From NCBI GenBank assembly GCA_033439295.1, contig JAVTLE010000005.1:3832501-3896500 (forward strand): 64,000 nt of DNA. Direction: 5' to 3'. Under the pieces are notes generated by a model that did not search any database, was not told the origin of the DNA, and saw nothing but the letters and a program-made list of their open reading frames with translations. The stretch is from Deuterostichococcus epilithicus. Taxonomy: Eukaryota; Chlorophyta; Trebouxiophyceae; Prasiolales; Stichococcaceae. The position numbers and the translations under genes are program-made. Shown here piece after piece: positions 11,665-23,681 of this stretch; position 1 is the first letter of the stretch; each line of letters begins with the position of its first letter.

Positions 11665-12176
11665 ATGGGGTGGCTGTTGTTCACTGTCAGCAACGTCGCC
11701 ATCACCAGCGTTGCGCTGGGCGCGCTGAAACGGCAGGGCGTGCTCGAGTAAGCAGTGACTATCTGCAGATGCCCTACCGAGATGTCAGCCTGACAGGCCC
11801 ACTAAATTGCCGCCCAGTTTCTGCAGCTGCCAGCTGCCTATGCATGCGTGTGGGCCGGAAGCTGCGGCAGCATCTTGCTGTGCTGATCGATGCGGTGCCA
11901 TGGTCGCAGGATCCACTCGGAGAAAATCAAGAACGACGCGTTCAGGACGGCGTTCCAGACAGCGGTGGGTGCCGTTGGCAGGCGCTCTGCACAATAGCTG
12001 GCAGGCGCATTGCTGGCACATCATGCAGCGTTTCCTGTAATGTTGTAGCTGCATTGCACCAGCGTTGTTCTGCAAAAATTGCTCATCTGCAACTGCCATC
12101 GGCAATGCAGGTCGGCTTTGGTGAGGACCTGACCTTGCGGGCAGAGAATTTATTCAAGGACCTCACATCGAAGTGA
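11665..12176 (+). CDS. unrecognised small protein with one N-terminal membrane segment, 3 exons
   Basis: Exons 11665-11747, 11910-11964 and 12111-12176 join in consistent phase to a 67-residue product. Residues 2-20 (GWLLFTVSNVAITSVALGA) are a likely transmembrane segment or signal anchor. The rest is charged and amphipathic (IHSEKIKNDAFRTAFQTA, then VGFGEDLTLRAENLFKDLTS). I do not recognise a family. The donor after 11964 is GCG|GTGGGT; the alternative four bases downstream would change the last exon's frame. Clean junctions and the shared upstream region with bL28m support a real gene, perhaps an organelle or ER membrane microprotein. Confidence 0.5.
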
Positions 12177-12649
12177 AGGTGACGCCGCGCAGTGTGCATC
12201 ATGCCACGCTGCAGGCTGTGACCTGTGTGATCACGCTGGCCATCGTGATGTTCTGACTGGGACTGCCTCAATTCGATGCAGGGAACACAGACGCAGCTGA
12301 GGGCTCGCAGCAGCAGTGGCAGGACTGGGAGGGCGCTGCTCACAGCTTCTCTGTTCTCGAAAGGCAATCGCTGCTTGTGAGACACGGAGAGAATGCAGAA
12401 GCCGCAAAAGTGAACCGTAAGATTTGCACCTGCCGGGTGGCACGTGTTGACAGTGCAGCAGGAGCATTTTAGTCAGCGTTAAGGTGTTGACAGACCACAT
12501 ATGAGAGATCCCATGCGGCATCCTTGATAGGTCAGGAACACCATGCCTTGGTGAAAGTGACCCTGTTGCACAACACCAGGAATCGCAGGCTTGCCACTCA
12601 TGCCGCTGCAGACGGCGCCGCCACAGGCAAATGGCTGCACTTGCGGCGG
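12177..12649. other. convergent intergenic region, nothing recognised
   Basis: Lies between the stop of the small plus-strand gene and the stop of the PTRHD1-like gene. It should hold both 3' UTRs. No coding or repeat signal was seen. Confidence 0.45.
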
Positions 12650-14006
12650 TCAGGCACCCTTGCACAGCTTGAGCTTCTTGAAGTGGTGCGCCACCTCCGA
12701 CTTACGCGCCGGCGCCGTCGCCAATGCCGTTGCAAAGTCCTCCGGCTGCTCCACCCATAGCTTGTGGCCGATGCCGGCTGCCTCCAGCTTGGCCGCTAGG
12801 TTGCGCAGCTGCGTCTCTCCCTTGATCTCCAGCACGACCTGCAGGTTGCTCGGATAACATCAGCGAATCTGCTGGATTCATGCCCAGCTGGGCCGCCAGG
12901 TTGCCCAGCTGCGTCTCTCCCTAGATCTCCGGCACCACCTGCAGGATGCTTTAACATCATCCGAACATCTGCTGCTTCATCCCAGCTGGGCTGCCAGGTT
13001 GCACAGCTGCGGCTTGCCCTTGATCTGCAGCAATGCAGCACGACCTACTGCAGTATCTGCTGACATGAAATTAAATCTACACTGCAAGATGACCCATCAA
13101 TCTGGGACACACACAGCGCCGCACTCCCCCACCCCCCCTCTCCCCCGCGCGCGGTGGAACTACAGCACCACCCGCATTAGGGTGCATTATTGAGCAGGAA
13201 GTTCTGAGCTGCCAGATTTGATGCTCGGTTTCACAACAGACACGTTTGCATATGCAAGCGGCCGTGTACAATCCGCGCGGAAGCCAGGCCGGCGGGGACT
13301 GCCGCTCGTCATCACTGCTGTCAAATGCACACATTGCCCCTGAGCTCTATCAAAACGATCACGGCATGCAGTGTGCGCCGGTACCTTGTGCATCTGGTCC
13401 AAAGCGTCCGGGCCACAGTACAGGCTGGCGGCAGGATCGTTGCGGCTGGCCCACAGCGCTGCCGTCGCCGCATGGCACGCCTGGAGGATGGCACACCGCC
13501 GCCTCGTCTGGTGCTGCCGTCAGCGCATATGAGCGGCAGCATCCGACAAGCAGGTGTCGGACGGCTCGCTGCCGATCCAGCGATAGCATCCAGAGTGCAC
13601 TATTCGCAGCAGGTGCATCTGGTCACAGGCGTGCATTCGACCGCTGTGTGCTTGGGCCTTCTGCACTTTGCATCATCTCAAAGCCTGGCAACGGCGTCAC
13701 TTGGCTGTTGTGCGGCAGCAGTCCTGTGCGAGCACGAGCATCTACAGGGTGCGCACTGTGATCAGCGTGCTTCCAGGTCGGACTCGGAGGACATGTCGAT
13801 GGCTTGCCCACCTGCGCGACGACGCTGCCGAGCGGCCAGCCAAGCTCCGTCCACAGGTCACGCCGCAGCACCACGTACTGAAGCAGCACGTCATCAGGCG
13901 GTGCAGAGGCGTCACCCTGCGCCGTGGCTATCGAGCTGGCAGCCTTGGACGGCTCGCGCATGTCCAGTGCACCAAAACATGCCTCATCGGGTAGGCTGCA
14001 GCTCAT
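12650..14006 (-). CDS. PTRHD1: PTRHD1-type peptidyl-tRNA hydrolase (PTH2 superfamily), 3 exons
   Basis: Member of the PTH2-fold group; PTH2 enzymes release peptides from stalled peptidyl-tRNA. Minus-strand exons 14006-13812, 13480-13385 and 12838-12650, all phase 0, give 159 residues. Conserved segments: LLQYVVLRRDLWTELGWPLG and SVVAQ (about 41-65), ACHAATAALW (66-75), ALDQMHK, VVLEIKGETQLRNLAAKLEA, GIGHKLWVEQPED and KSEVAHHFKKLKLCKG. The AQACHA-like motif and HKLWVEQPE stretch are typical of PTRHD1. Length equals human PTRHD1 within about 20 residues. ATG 14006 is the nearest in-frame start to the conserved core; the frame stays open upstream, so a longer N-terminus is possible. Intron 2 holds decayed copies of exon 3's start. 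Confidence 0.92.
12789..13060 (-). repeat. three tandem degenerate copies of the PTRHD1 exon 3 start
   Basis: On the plus strand the block GGTTGCGCAGCTGCGTCTCT, then CCCTTGATCTCC and CTGCAG, recurs at about 12798, 12899 and 12996, an offset of about 98-101 bp. The lowest-coordinate copy is the real exon (VVLEIKGETQLRN). The other two lie in the preceding intron and carry substitutions, including a TAG-like change in the middle copy. Each retains a CTGCAG acceptor. Confidence 0.85.
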
Positions 14007-14627
14007 GGCACCGCGTCGCCGGCCGGTGGCTGCCGAGCGGCTTGCAGCGGCGCTGCAGCGTGGTGCTACCCTCCGGGTGTGAGGGGAGCGAGCCGCAGAG
14101 GCGGCGGCGGCTGCCGGCTGGCGGTCCGGCCGTCCGGCCGCGGCAACGGCTGCGCGGCACGGGGCGAGGCCGTCGCAGCGTCGGGCAAGCGCCTGCGCTT
14201 TGCGCACCACGTGCATGTATCGAGCTTCGATCAGGCTGTGTAGCAGCACGCGTGTCGCTCGGTATTGTGCTTATTCTGCCTGAAGCGCCGCTCTCTGTGT
14301 CAGCGACCGCACTCTGACTGCGCTGCCGGCTCCTGGGGCACACAATAAGGGCTCTGCTTGCTCGACGACTCACAAACACAGTGTCAAGATTGAGGTTATT
14401 GCTGTGACTTACAAAATGCGTTGTGAGCCAAATCCATTGGAGCGATGGACGATGAGTTTTGAAGTGCTGGCCTGCCCAGTGTTGAAATTGGGCACCTGCA
14501 GCTTGCACACTGCCTTGCATGGCGGCAGACATTTCAGTCTTCGCGTCCCGTGCGATGAAACCTCACACGTACAGCTGATTTGCCTCCTGGAGTAGCCGCT
14601 TTCAACTTGCCTGGCGAATGTGATACG
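14007..14627. promoter_or_regulatory. shared upstream region between PTRHD1 (-) and TRM112 (+)
   Basis: A 621 bp gap between divergent start codons. The first 250 bp on the PTRHD1 side stay open in the PTRHD1 frame, so part may be coding N-terminus or 5' UTR. The TRM112 side is AT-richer. No classical promoter element is obvious. Confidence 0.5.
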
Positions 14628-15561
14628 ATGAAGCTGCTCACGCACAACATGCTGGCGTGCCACATACGCAGCCACAAGCACGAAGAGCCGCAACCATTTC
14701 TCATAGAGGCCGAAGAGATCGAGGAACTGGACGCTGACTTTGACCCGGATTTCCTGCGGCACATCTGGGACAGGATTGAGTGGGGCACGTTGAGGGCTGC
14801 AGCCATCAGCATGGGTGAGCTGCTCTTGAAGTAAAAAAGATCTTCTCATGCATGCAGCAGCATACAGGTGCTTGCCACATGCAAGCGTAGCGATGTACAC
14901 TGATCCAGTCCGCAGGCCGGCGGCAGCATGCACAGACAGGCGCCGCGCCGTGGGCCCTGTGCCTCTGCTCTTTGCAGCGTGTGAGGAGCTCCTCATGCTC
15001 ATTGATGATGACGTTACTCATGTTTTCATGACGGTGTGCGTTGAAGGCCACAATGACATTTGCAGGCCTGGACAACCTGCCAGAGACGGCGTCGCGGGAG
15101 TCGCTGGAGGATGAGGAGTTCCTGGCGGCCTTCCACCACGCACTTCTAGAGGTGAAAGGCGCCCTGCGCCGGCTATGTGCTATGCTGCCGCAGCCACCGC
15201 CTCTGGCTGCCAGCCCTGCCAGGTTGCATCGGGAAAATGCGGCCGGCGCCCACTGGCGGCTGCATGGTGCGCCGCCGGCTCGGGGCAGCAGAGCTTGCCG
15301 GCAGGACCGCAGCAGCGGCGCACTCCCGTGCTGCCTACAAGGCAGACGGGTTTGACAGCACATGGCGGTTCTTTCCAGCCGACTCTGGGACTGCTTCTGG
15401 GATTGATTGCGCCTGTCGAAGCTGATGGCGTCACACACACGTTGCCCTGTCGATCGCAGGTGGGCCTCAAAGAGGGGGCGCTGGTCTGCCCGCTGGACGG
15501 CCGCCGCTTCCTCGTCAAGAAGGGCATCCCGAACATGCTGCTGGAAGAGCAGGAGGTGTAG
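14628..15561 (+). CDS. TRM112: TRM112, activator subunit of tRNA/rRNA/eRF1 methyltransferases, 3 exons
   Basis: Small protein that stabilises several methyltransferases acting on tRNA, 18S rRNA and eRF1. Exons 14628-14814, 15066-15151 and 15460-15561 give 124 residues, the usual length. The N-terminus MKLLTHNMLACHI is diagnostic, as are the middle FHHALLEV and the C-terminus GALVCPLDGRRFLVKKGIPN followed by MLLEEQEV. The start ATG at 14628 coincides with the conserved MKLLTHN. It is divergent from PTRHD1, another translation-quality gene. No oddities in frame or length. Confidence 0.96.
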
Positions 15562-16411
15562 GGTTCAGAGTTGTCACCCTAGAAGCAAGGGCCATAACAG
15601 CCGCCGCCGGCGGCGGCGGGCAAGACCGGCAATCGGGCCTCAGGCTGCCGCTGGACCGCCGCGCAACGGCATCCAGCGCTGCAGGAACACCTGCGGCAGC
15701 GCAGCCGGCGGCGACCACTGCTGCGTACCGCAAGACCAGGGCCGCGTCAGGCGGCTGAGCGCTGGAGGGGCCGCTGATGCTGACGCCTGCGGAAAGGCTA
15801 TCAGGAGCATCCAGTGCCCAGCGGCATGGCTGCCGTCCTGTGTCCCGCCCGCAGTGGCCTCAGCCGCATCAGTGGCAAGCGCCTGGCGGGAAGCGACGTG
15901 ATGCTTCAGGGGATGCCAAGGCCCGCCATGGCAGCAGCAGTGGCGATGGACCGGATGCTGGCACAGCCGGCCTCGAACTGCAATGGCCGCAGCGGGGCGC
16001 AGGGCACCCAACTTCAGCGCGCCCGCGTCAACAAGTTCCGACTGGTGCAACTGCGTATGCCCTGCGCACAAGCCCGCTGTGGGGGCCCACAGTCCCGTGT
16101 GACATACGCGAGTCTGAATCCGGGAGGGCCTCAGTGCTTGATTTGCCCTCCTCCTGATGGCCACAGCCTCTGGCAGATACAGTTCTGACCCTCTGTTTGA
16201 TTTTCAGCATGTCTGTAGTTGAATCTAGATTTAAAAGTGGCCGCCAAATCTGGGAACCTAGAGGGTCCTTGAATGCGGTGCACGCAAATGCTTCGAAGGT
16301 CTGTCCTGATCTCTGATCCTGAATGTTGGCGCAACAAATTCTGGAAATATTATTGGAGCTCCATATCCCTTGTGCTGTTCTGAGCATCCGCTTGTGGTGA
16401 AAAGTGCATGT
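15562..16411. other. convergent intergenic region, no gene supported
   Basis: 3' side of TRM112 (+) and of the GT77-like gene (-). A short (CCG)n run lies at about 15600-15620, directly after TRM112. ORFs in both directions up to 174 codons lack any recognisable domain. Confidence 0.45.
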
Positions 16412-16933
16412 CTAGCCTCCCCAAATCATATCGAAAATGCTGCCTCCTTCAGCAACAGCCTTGCCGTCATGTAGCGGATGCCCTGGTGGCATAGGCCAAC
16501 GCTGCCGCCGGAGCAGCAAGCCCCTACCGCGATGAGCTTCGCCCCCCTCCGGCGCTGCCCCTTGCCTCGGATGCGGCGATGGTGGCCACTCTGGCGGCGG
16601 CGCGCCCACGTCTTGCCACGACAGGAAGGTGCAGGGGTGGTTGTCATGTTGCAGGGAGGCGGCGTCCTGGTCGCTCAGCTCATCGCAGAACGCCGGCCAT
16701 TGCAGCATCTGTGGCGCCCAGGGCGGCCGGCGCTTTGACAGAATCCCGCGTTCAAGCGCAGTCGCTGCTGTCCTGGGTCCGGCGTCCGAGCCCGTGCTGT
16801 TGCTGCCGATCAAGGCCTCCGTCGCGGGCGTCAGGTTGCCGGCCAGCGGCGCAGGCTGGGCATACCGCCAGGCGACGGACGAGCGGTTGCCATCCACAGG
16901 CTGCTCACCGCTGCACATAATTGAGCGCAACAC
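16412..16933 (-). CDS. uncertain minus-strand ORF, possible C-terminal exon(s) of the GT77-like gene
   Basis: An open frame of 174 codons reads LQWPAFCDELSDQDAASLQH in one segment; a second overlapping minus frame (16426-16647) ends LKLIAVGACC-like. Neither matches a family I can name. The GT77-like gene still needs a terminal exon after its donor near 17253 (residues AEWCC), and this is the nearest candidate on the right strand. It may equally be 3' UTR. Confidence 0.25.
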   Translation of the reverse strand: MLRSIMCSGEQPVDGNRSSVAWRYAQPAPLAGNLTPATEALIGSNSTGSDAGPRTAATALERGILSKRRPPWAPQMLQWPAFCDELSDQDAASLQHDNHPCTFLSWQDVGAPPPEWPPSPHPRQGAAPEGGEAHRGRGLLLRRQRWPMPPGHPLHDGKAVAEGGSIFDMIWGG

Positions 16934-17252
16934 GCACTCAATCCCCAGGAAATGCAGCTATCTGCTTGCTATCAAGCCTTCCCAGTGCCCCAGCCTTAAG
17001 TCCACCAATCCGCGTGTATATGCTTTACACACATGCCGTGCAGCTCGCAGAGCATGGTCGGATCTGCAACAGGAGCCAGGCCCGCAATACCCCACCTGGT
17101 GGGTGCCTCATATCATGCGCAGTCGCATGCCCGCTCGGCGCCGCTCATTGACTGATCAGCGGCCCATCCGCTATTGATATGGCAACATCGTCTTGATGGC
17201 AGACACCTTTGGCTTAGGCTTGAGCCTACTCACGCACTAAAGTCCTTTCTCT

Positions 17253-20200
17253 ACCTGCAGCACCATTCGGCGGCGCTCGTGTCCAGGACGGCTCGCGCCA
17301 CGGCGTCGAATTCGGCGTCTCCCGCCGCGCTGCCAAAGCCGCCGAATGCGCCGGGCCGGAAGCCGCGCAGCCGCAGCACGGCTGTGTTGGCGTTGACAGT
17401 TGCCAGGGCCAACGCCAGAGCCTCCGCTACACGTGTCGTATCACAAGCCGTGAGCCTTGGGACTATCGCACTGCTACCAATCGCATTGCTACTCTCTCGG
17501 CTGCCGATGGCGTTGGTGACGTGGCGCCAGGTGCTGTGCCCCAGAAGGCACCTCTTGGCGCAAGCGCCCGGTTGTCGCCGAAGAACCCCCGTCATGATTG
17601 ATGAAAGTGCTTGCCAAACGCCCGGATTGTCAACGGGGCTGCACACATAGCTGCTTAAGAACATACACCACTGCTGCAGATAAACCCGCCTGTGATGCCC
17701 GCGCGGATGTAGAGGCGGGTGGGCGCCCAGCCGGCGTCTGATGCGGCCGCCTCCTGCGCTGCCGCTGTCGTGCCCAGCACGGCAACCGTCGCGGTGCTGC
17801 GCCTCACCGCCGCCGGCACCTGCGCAGCCGTGCACTGCACAGACGGGCCTCAGGGGGGAGCCTGACCCAGTTGACGGCAGCGCTGTCACACCAAGCAGAC
17901 AAGGCTGTGATCTGCGATCCAACTCATTCAAATGCCGCAAGCACGTAGGTTTGAGTTGTCGTAAGCAGGCAGAGCCAGGCCGAAATTTTCTCTGTGCCCT
18001 CAGCACACTTTGGGAACAAGAGGCGTCAGCGCCAGTGGTGCGACGAGTGGGGGGTGCCCACGGTCAACAGAGTGTCAGCGCAGCTGCCAGTCGGCTGACA
18101 GTTGTGCTGGGTGGCCTGCACCCGCCAAGGTTCTGGCGCCGCACCCGGGCGTCGTCAAGGAAGCCAGGCAGGCGGTGCGGCACAGAGTGCTGCTCCAGGG
18201 TGGCCACGTCCAGGAACATGTCAGCCGGGCAATCGAACGGCAGACGAGTGTCGGAGCCGGGAACGGCGCAGGCCTCCAGGATGCTGCCGTGCCTGAAAGG
18301 AAGGCGGGAGACACATCTGTTGCAGACGACGATCATAGTAAACACGCAGTGGATGCGTCGAGCATGATGAAGCACGACGCGGCGCCTGCCTGCTGCTTTC
18401 CCCAGCCCACCAGACCATGATGGTCGAGAGCAGTTGCGTCCGCTTGTCAGCCGCTACGTGAGCAGCAACAACACCGTTGCTGCTTCACTGTCTCATGGCT
18501 GTCTCATGGCCGCTGTGGAGCGGCAGAAGGCAATGCACCTGTCCTGGTCGCACCAGCAGCGCATCTGCGGCAGCACCAGCGTCCGGTTGAGCACCCTATG
18601 CGTGTGCAGGTAGACAGGGCTGTAGAGCTCTCAAATCCTCGCCAACCACCGCACTCCAAGGACCAAGAGCAGCAGACTGTACAGCATGCTTTCAGCGTCA
18701 TGTGGCCAGGGCTGGAGCTGCTTCGCCCGCTGGCTGCGGCCTCAGATGGTGCGCCTCACGGCTTCAGTGCCAGCAGGAGCCCAGCTGTCATTTCTGTAAC
18801 TGATCATGAAGGTGCTCTGCCCGGGTAAGCGCAAACTGCCAGCCCCAGCAGTCAGCCCACTGCTTACTGGCATCAGTAATTTGAGAAATGTGTTTGGGTA
18901 GGGTTCACAGCAGATCCTTGCCGGCCTCACCAGGCCATGGCCCAGGCGTCTCGGAATGACGCCAACTGGTATGTTGCCGCAATAAAATGTGCGTGCAGGT
19001 TCGCCATTGGGCGGCCCTTTCTTCCCTGGTGCTCCGCTGCGGCGGCCGCGACCGCTGCATTGACAGTGTTATCGTAGGCCAGGAATCCGTTCTCAGTGCC
19101 TTGGCTTGGCAGGATGCGCCCGCCGCCGCCCCCGGCGCTGCTGACGCCGCCGCCGGTGCCGATGCCACCGCTGCCTGAGCCAGTGGCATGGTTGCCAGAG
19201 GACTCATCAGTTGCAGCAGCGCCAATGGCAGCGTCCTTCCGCGCAGCTGCCGGCCCGGTACGAGCCGGATGGCAGCAGGAGAAGTAGGAAGGCGGGTCGA
19301 GGGCCCAGAGGCCCGCTTCGCGCAACCGCGCCCGCTGTGCTGCCATACCGCCCCTGGCACCAGTCGAGTGCACTGCAAGCGGCGCGGCGCCATGCCTGCC
19401 GGTATGGCAGCATTGTGTTGAGGGTTTGATGAATCAGCAGGCGTGCAGCACTATTTTATAATCGAGACAGGAAGTGCATGTGCGTGATGCTGAAACAACT
19501 GCTATTCTGGGATTGTCATTTCCAGACGGACGCACAGCGAGACCCGCCATGCGCCGTTCTAGTGTGGTGTGCTGTTTGCAGCCCTGCTATCCATAGCGCA
19601 GACACATACACAACCCTTGTTTCTTCCTTTGTCAACTCTCGCATAGAGCTGAAGGCAGAGCCACACACTATGCACGCTGCAGGCGCCAGATGCGACAAAC
19701 CAATGCAAGTGATGTCAGATGAATTGAGATAGAGAGATAATGTTAAGGGAGACCAGGTGAGTCCGAACAATACCAGACATTGCCGAGGGTGATGGCATTG
19801 GCGTTCACAAAGCTCACCTCAGGTGCAGGCGCTGCTGGAAGTAGACGTGCCCGTTGGTCGCTGCCAGCACCGGCAGCGGCGCCAATTGTAGGCCGTCATT
19901 GAAGGCCCAGATGACGCGTTGATCCTCCTCTGTCGCCTGCGCCGGCGTCGGCGGGCATCGTTTGCAAAAGTGTAAGACGTGTCTTGGAGCGGAGTACGAC
20001 ACCCATGGTTGAAGTGTAAGACTAGATAGCATTCCAGTCATGCGATGGCGTCTCTGGCAAACACAGCACCCGATGATCACATCAGGGAGATTTGCCTGGC
20101 ATGCCTGGTGCCACAAAGAGAAGAGAGCCACAGCATGCATGTGGAACTCGCACAATTTGATTTGGCTTCCTCTTGCACTCACATGAGTGGGCGCAATCTT

Positions 20201-23051
20201 CAGACCCAGCAGCAGGTTGAGCGCCTCGTGATCCGTCATCTGGCCGCCACCTCCTGCGTGAGATGTCTGGAGCTGAGTATTTGCTAGCAGCAGGTAGCAC
20301 AGCTATCCAAAACTGCTGGGCATGCATGCTGTGCACCACATCCTACAAGTTCTCAGTGAGGGAGCTATGCTCCGGCTTTGGCTCTCGTCAATTGCAAACA
20401 AAGCACTTCCTGAGGCAGCAGCCGCCTGCTCATGCCACGGCCTGACAGCTGCTCACCACGCATGCATCTGTCCATGCCGGGACATCGGCCGGGACAACAG
20501 CCAAGCAGTGATTGGCTTCCGTTGAGAAAGCGAGGCAAGCTGTTTGCGGGGGCCCTGGTGCTGGCAACACAGGCAGGTCTGCCATGCTCAATGCCTGCAC
20601 ACCAGCGCCGGCAGCCTGGTGGGCAGAGTCTGCCAGGAGCAGCTGCCAGGAGGCCAGCAGCTCTGCTGTGGCAGGCGTGGCACGGAGCACCGCGACACCG
20701 GCGTTGAAGGCGGTGCCGGAAACAGAGCCCGGAAGGTGGCCGCACCGCGGCGGTGAGCCGCCTGACGGGCCGGCGCCAGCCTCCGCCTGCGAGCAGTAGA
20801 TCAGCTGTTGATAGACCTTCAGGACGTCTGGAGCCTGCACCACGCACGACAGATATTGCCACAGGTGATCGCTTCACAAAAGTCTGCGCCGAGGATGACA
20901 GCCGCAGCTTTTGACAGAGCACTGTATGTCACCTGCGTTCATGCGCTCGATGAGGCTGCTCTAACCCTCCATATGGTGCTTTTTAAATTTGAAACTACAA
21001 TCTCATCTGCATCAAATTCTTTCGGATTGAACCGCGCCTCATGCGACAGGCAGTCTGTGGCAATGAAGGCGTCAGCTGCAGGGTGCGCCGCCAGCAGCGT
21101 GTCGACGCGCCGCAGCCACACCGCGCCAGCGTTCGACAGCGCCACCGCCGCCATGCCGCGGTCCAGCAGCAGCCGCTCTATCAATGCTGGACGGCCGGCG
21201 CCCGCGTGCCGCAGGTAGGTGAAGTTCCCGCGGGCCTGCCTGCAGGCAATACGTGGCTGGCGCCGGTTCAAGCGTTCAACCCAGGATGCAAGGCGAGGAG
21301 CTTGAGATCACTAGGTGTGCGGCATTGTTTGGTCAACTGCTGGAGGGAAAACGAGAATATGGTGTGTGTTCCCGAACCTCCCCGTGGCTACTGCTCTGGC
21401 GCAATGGTGATGCGCGTCTTGATTGTGTCAGGAGGCTCTGTGGATTCGTCAGTGTTCCTCAGTGTTCCTGATGCAACCGCCACAACTCTGGGTTCTATGA
21501 ACCTGCCATTACTATACGTGCTTGCGCTTGTTTCATCAAAGCTACGTCAGGCAATGAGGGCGGCACGGTGCTGCAGGCTGTTCGGGCTCGCTCATTGCCA
21601 GCGACTTGCTGCTAAAAATTGCCCCATGGTGCAGCCGCAGCGCCGCCCGCTTCCCGAATGGCCAACTGGAGAAGAAAATGCAGGAGACGGTTCGACTCCC
21701 ACCCGGTTGGTGTACCGTCCAGCTCCGCATCAGTCAGGTGCGGCACCCCGTGCACGGCGCAAAGCCTTCCAGCTTCCGCATCGAGCGGAAGCACCAGGTG
21801 CGGCACGCCCAGCACCCGTGCGTGCGCCGCCCAGTTCAACATCAGCTGTCCACGGCCGCCGCCGCCGGCGGCAGCAGTGACGTACACCGTTGCGTCGGCA
21901 GGAATGTCTGCAAGTGACTGCGCATGCGCAGGGGCAGCAACAGTCGACGAGACGCTGCTGCCGGGAGCAGTGGACGGTCGCCAGGCTGCGAGCTGGCCAG
22001 GGTCTCATCGACAGGCAGTGCAGTCGGACAGCACCTCCACTGCTGCGAGTCGCTGCAGCGTCCTGCATGCTCTTGATTGTTTACCGAGGCTATTATCATG
22101 CGATGCACCCGAAGTAGTCAACGCTGCTGTGCCAGTAGAAAGGGATGTGCGCCCGTCTGTTGGATGAATGCGCGGTGTCAAAGCGGCGCAGGGCAGCAGG
22201 TGCGTGTGAGAGATGTGATAGAGAACTGCCTCTTACCTTGGGCCATGATGCCCGTTGCGGCTGACCATCCAGGCCAATGATGTAGTCTGCCGCCCAAGCC
22301 CGCTGTTGCAGCACCTGCTGAGCCTCTGCTGTTGTGGTATGTTCATGCAGAACCGGCCTTGGCAACACAGCGCCGCAGCCTTTACTGGGAGCTGCAAGCT
22401 TCGGCAGGGCTGCTGATGCGTGAAAGGCGGCCGCGCCCAGTGCGTCCACACTGCCCGCTGCCCTTTCACTGGTGTCCGCCAACATCTTTCCTGCTTGCGG
22501 CAGACCCTTCCCGCCGGACCGCCCGCTCGCCAGATCGCTGTACTCCTGCACGGCCGTGATTCTCGCTAGTTCTGCTGCCTCCGCCTCGAAGTCCAACGGT
22601 TCTGCCGAGGCAGCGACCGTTCCAATGCCGCCAGCGGCAATCTGCCGCGCGGCCTGCCGCACGCCGTGAAACCGCAGCAACTCTGCCGACTGTAGCCGAT
22701 GTAAGCTCATCGGCATTGGCTTTGGCAACAGCCCCTGAGGGTCCATGCTGTGCAGGCTGATGCCACTGCGCAGCGCCGCTGCGGCGGCCGCCACTGTCTC
22801 AACCTCATGCTGGTGCCTGTGCAATATTCACATAACCATTGCTGGAGGCTTGCGTTATATGCTCACTCTGATTTTTTTTGGGCGTCAAGATTGCGTCTGC
22901 AGTGATGGCTGCCGCAATCTCCCGCAACGTACTGCAGCAGCAATGACCCCTTTTCCAACCTGTGCAACTGCCGAGTCGTGAATAAGATGCCGAACAAAGC
23001 CAAGAATCCCAGCAGAATGCCAGTGGCTGCCCGCGATGCGTGCCTCCCCAT
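17253..23051 (-). CDS. GT77-family glycosyltransferase, XEG113/RRA arabinosyltransferase-like, Golgi type II
   Basis: GT77 enzymes transfer arabinose or related sugars to cell-wall glycoproteins in the Golgi. The first exon starts MGRHASRAATGILLGFLALF and is a classic signal anchor (TM about residues 9-25). In order come a variable stem (22100-22810), DIPADATVYVTAAAGGGG with QLMLNWAAHARVLGVPHLVL (about 21690-21920), ALSNAGAVWLRRVDTLLAAHP (21080-21160), FNAGVAVLRATPATAELLAS (about 20610-20720), QMTDHEALNLLL, LPVLAATNGHVYFQQRLHL (about 19820-19890), LREAGLWALDPPSYF (about 19280-19320), ENGFLAYDNTV and FIAATYQLASFRDAWAMA (about 18950-19100), LNRTLVLPQMRCWCDQDR (about 18540-18600), VPGSDTRLPFDCPADMFLD and a final TTRVAEALALALATV...EWCC segment (17253-17450). 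This two-part layout fits XEG113-like proteins. The usual DxD is replaced by NAG. The last exon and several junctions are unresolved. Confidence 0.8.
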
Positions 23052-23681
23052 CGCAGCGCCGAGAGGGAGATTCACGCTTGCGGCGCCGATGGCGTACTAG
23101 GCTCCGTGTGACGAGGCTCCCGCAGGGCCGCAGGCCATTCATGCGGCGGATGCATAAATCATTGCAGCGACCCGCTCTACCAGGAATGCCTTCAGTACAA
23201 TACCTACATCGGGTCAAAAGGTGACAACTTGCACATGGGATATGCGCTAGGATCAACCACTGGATGGCTTTACAACGCCGCAACTTCGACGAGACTGTTC
23301 TGGTGCTAGCTTATGACTCTGCATCATAATTGCATGACCATGATGTTTGATGATGGTAGTTTTGTGTTCCGTCTCTCACCAACTTGAAGATCAACCATAC
23401 ACCTTCTGTAATCGATGATCTTAGCACGTCGCAATTGTACCAGGCCTGCTGCCCTCCTCCTCTCTCCCAATCCTCCCGCCTACCTTGAACCCTCATTTGC
23501 GGTCCCCAGCAATGATTTGCCAGAGTGCGCCACAGTATGTCTGTGCCATCATTTACCGTGGAAGAGGTAAACCATCCTCTCAGACAGTCCGGCCATGGCT
23601 GCATGCCATCAGCCAGCCGGCCCACTCAATGCATGCCGGTGTGCGCCGCTCACCGGCCGCCCTGACGGCCTGGTCCCGACT
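23052..23681. other. intergenic region between two minus-strand genes
   Basis: Upstream of the GT77-like start and downstream of the RuBisCO-activase-like stop. It should contain a promoter for the former and the 3' UTR of the latter. No coding signal recognised. Confidence 0.45.

Noticed and set aside
12177-12255. hydrophobic C-terminal reading (VITLAIVMF) after the small membrane protein
   Set aside because: It lies in a different frame and needs a poor acceptor; the frame-consistent model stops at 12176.
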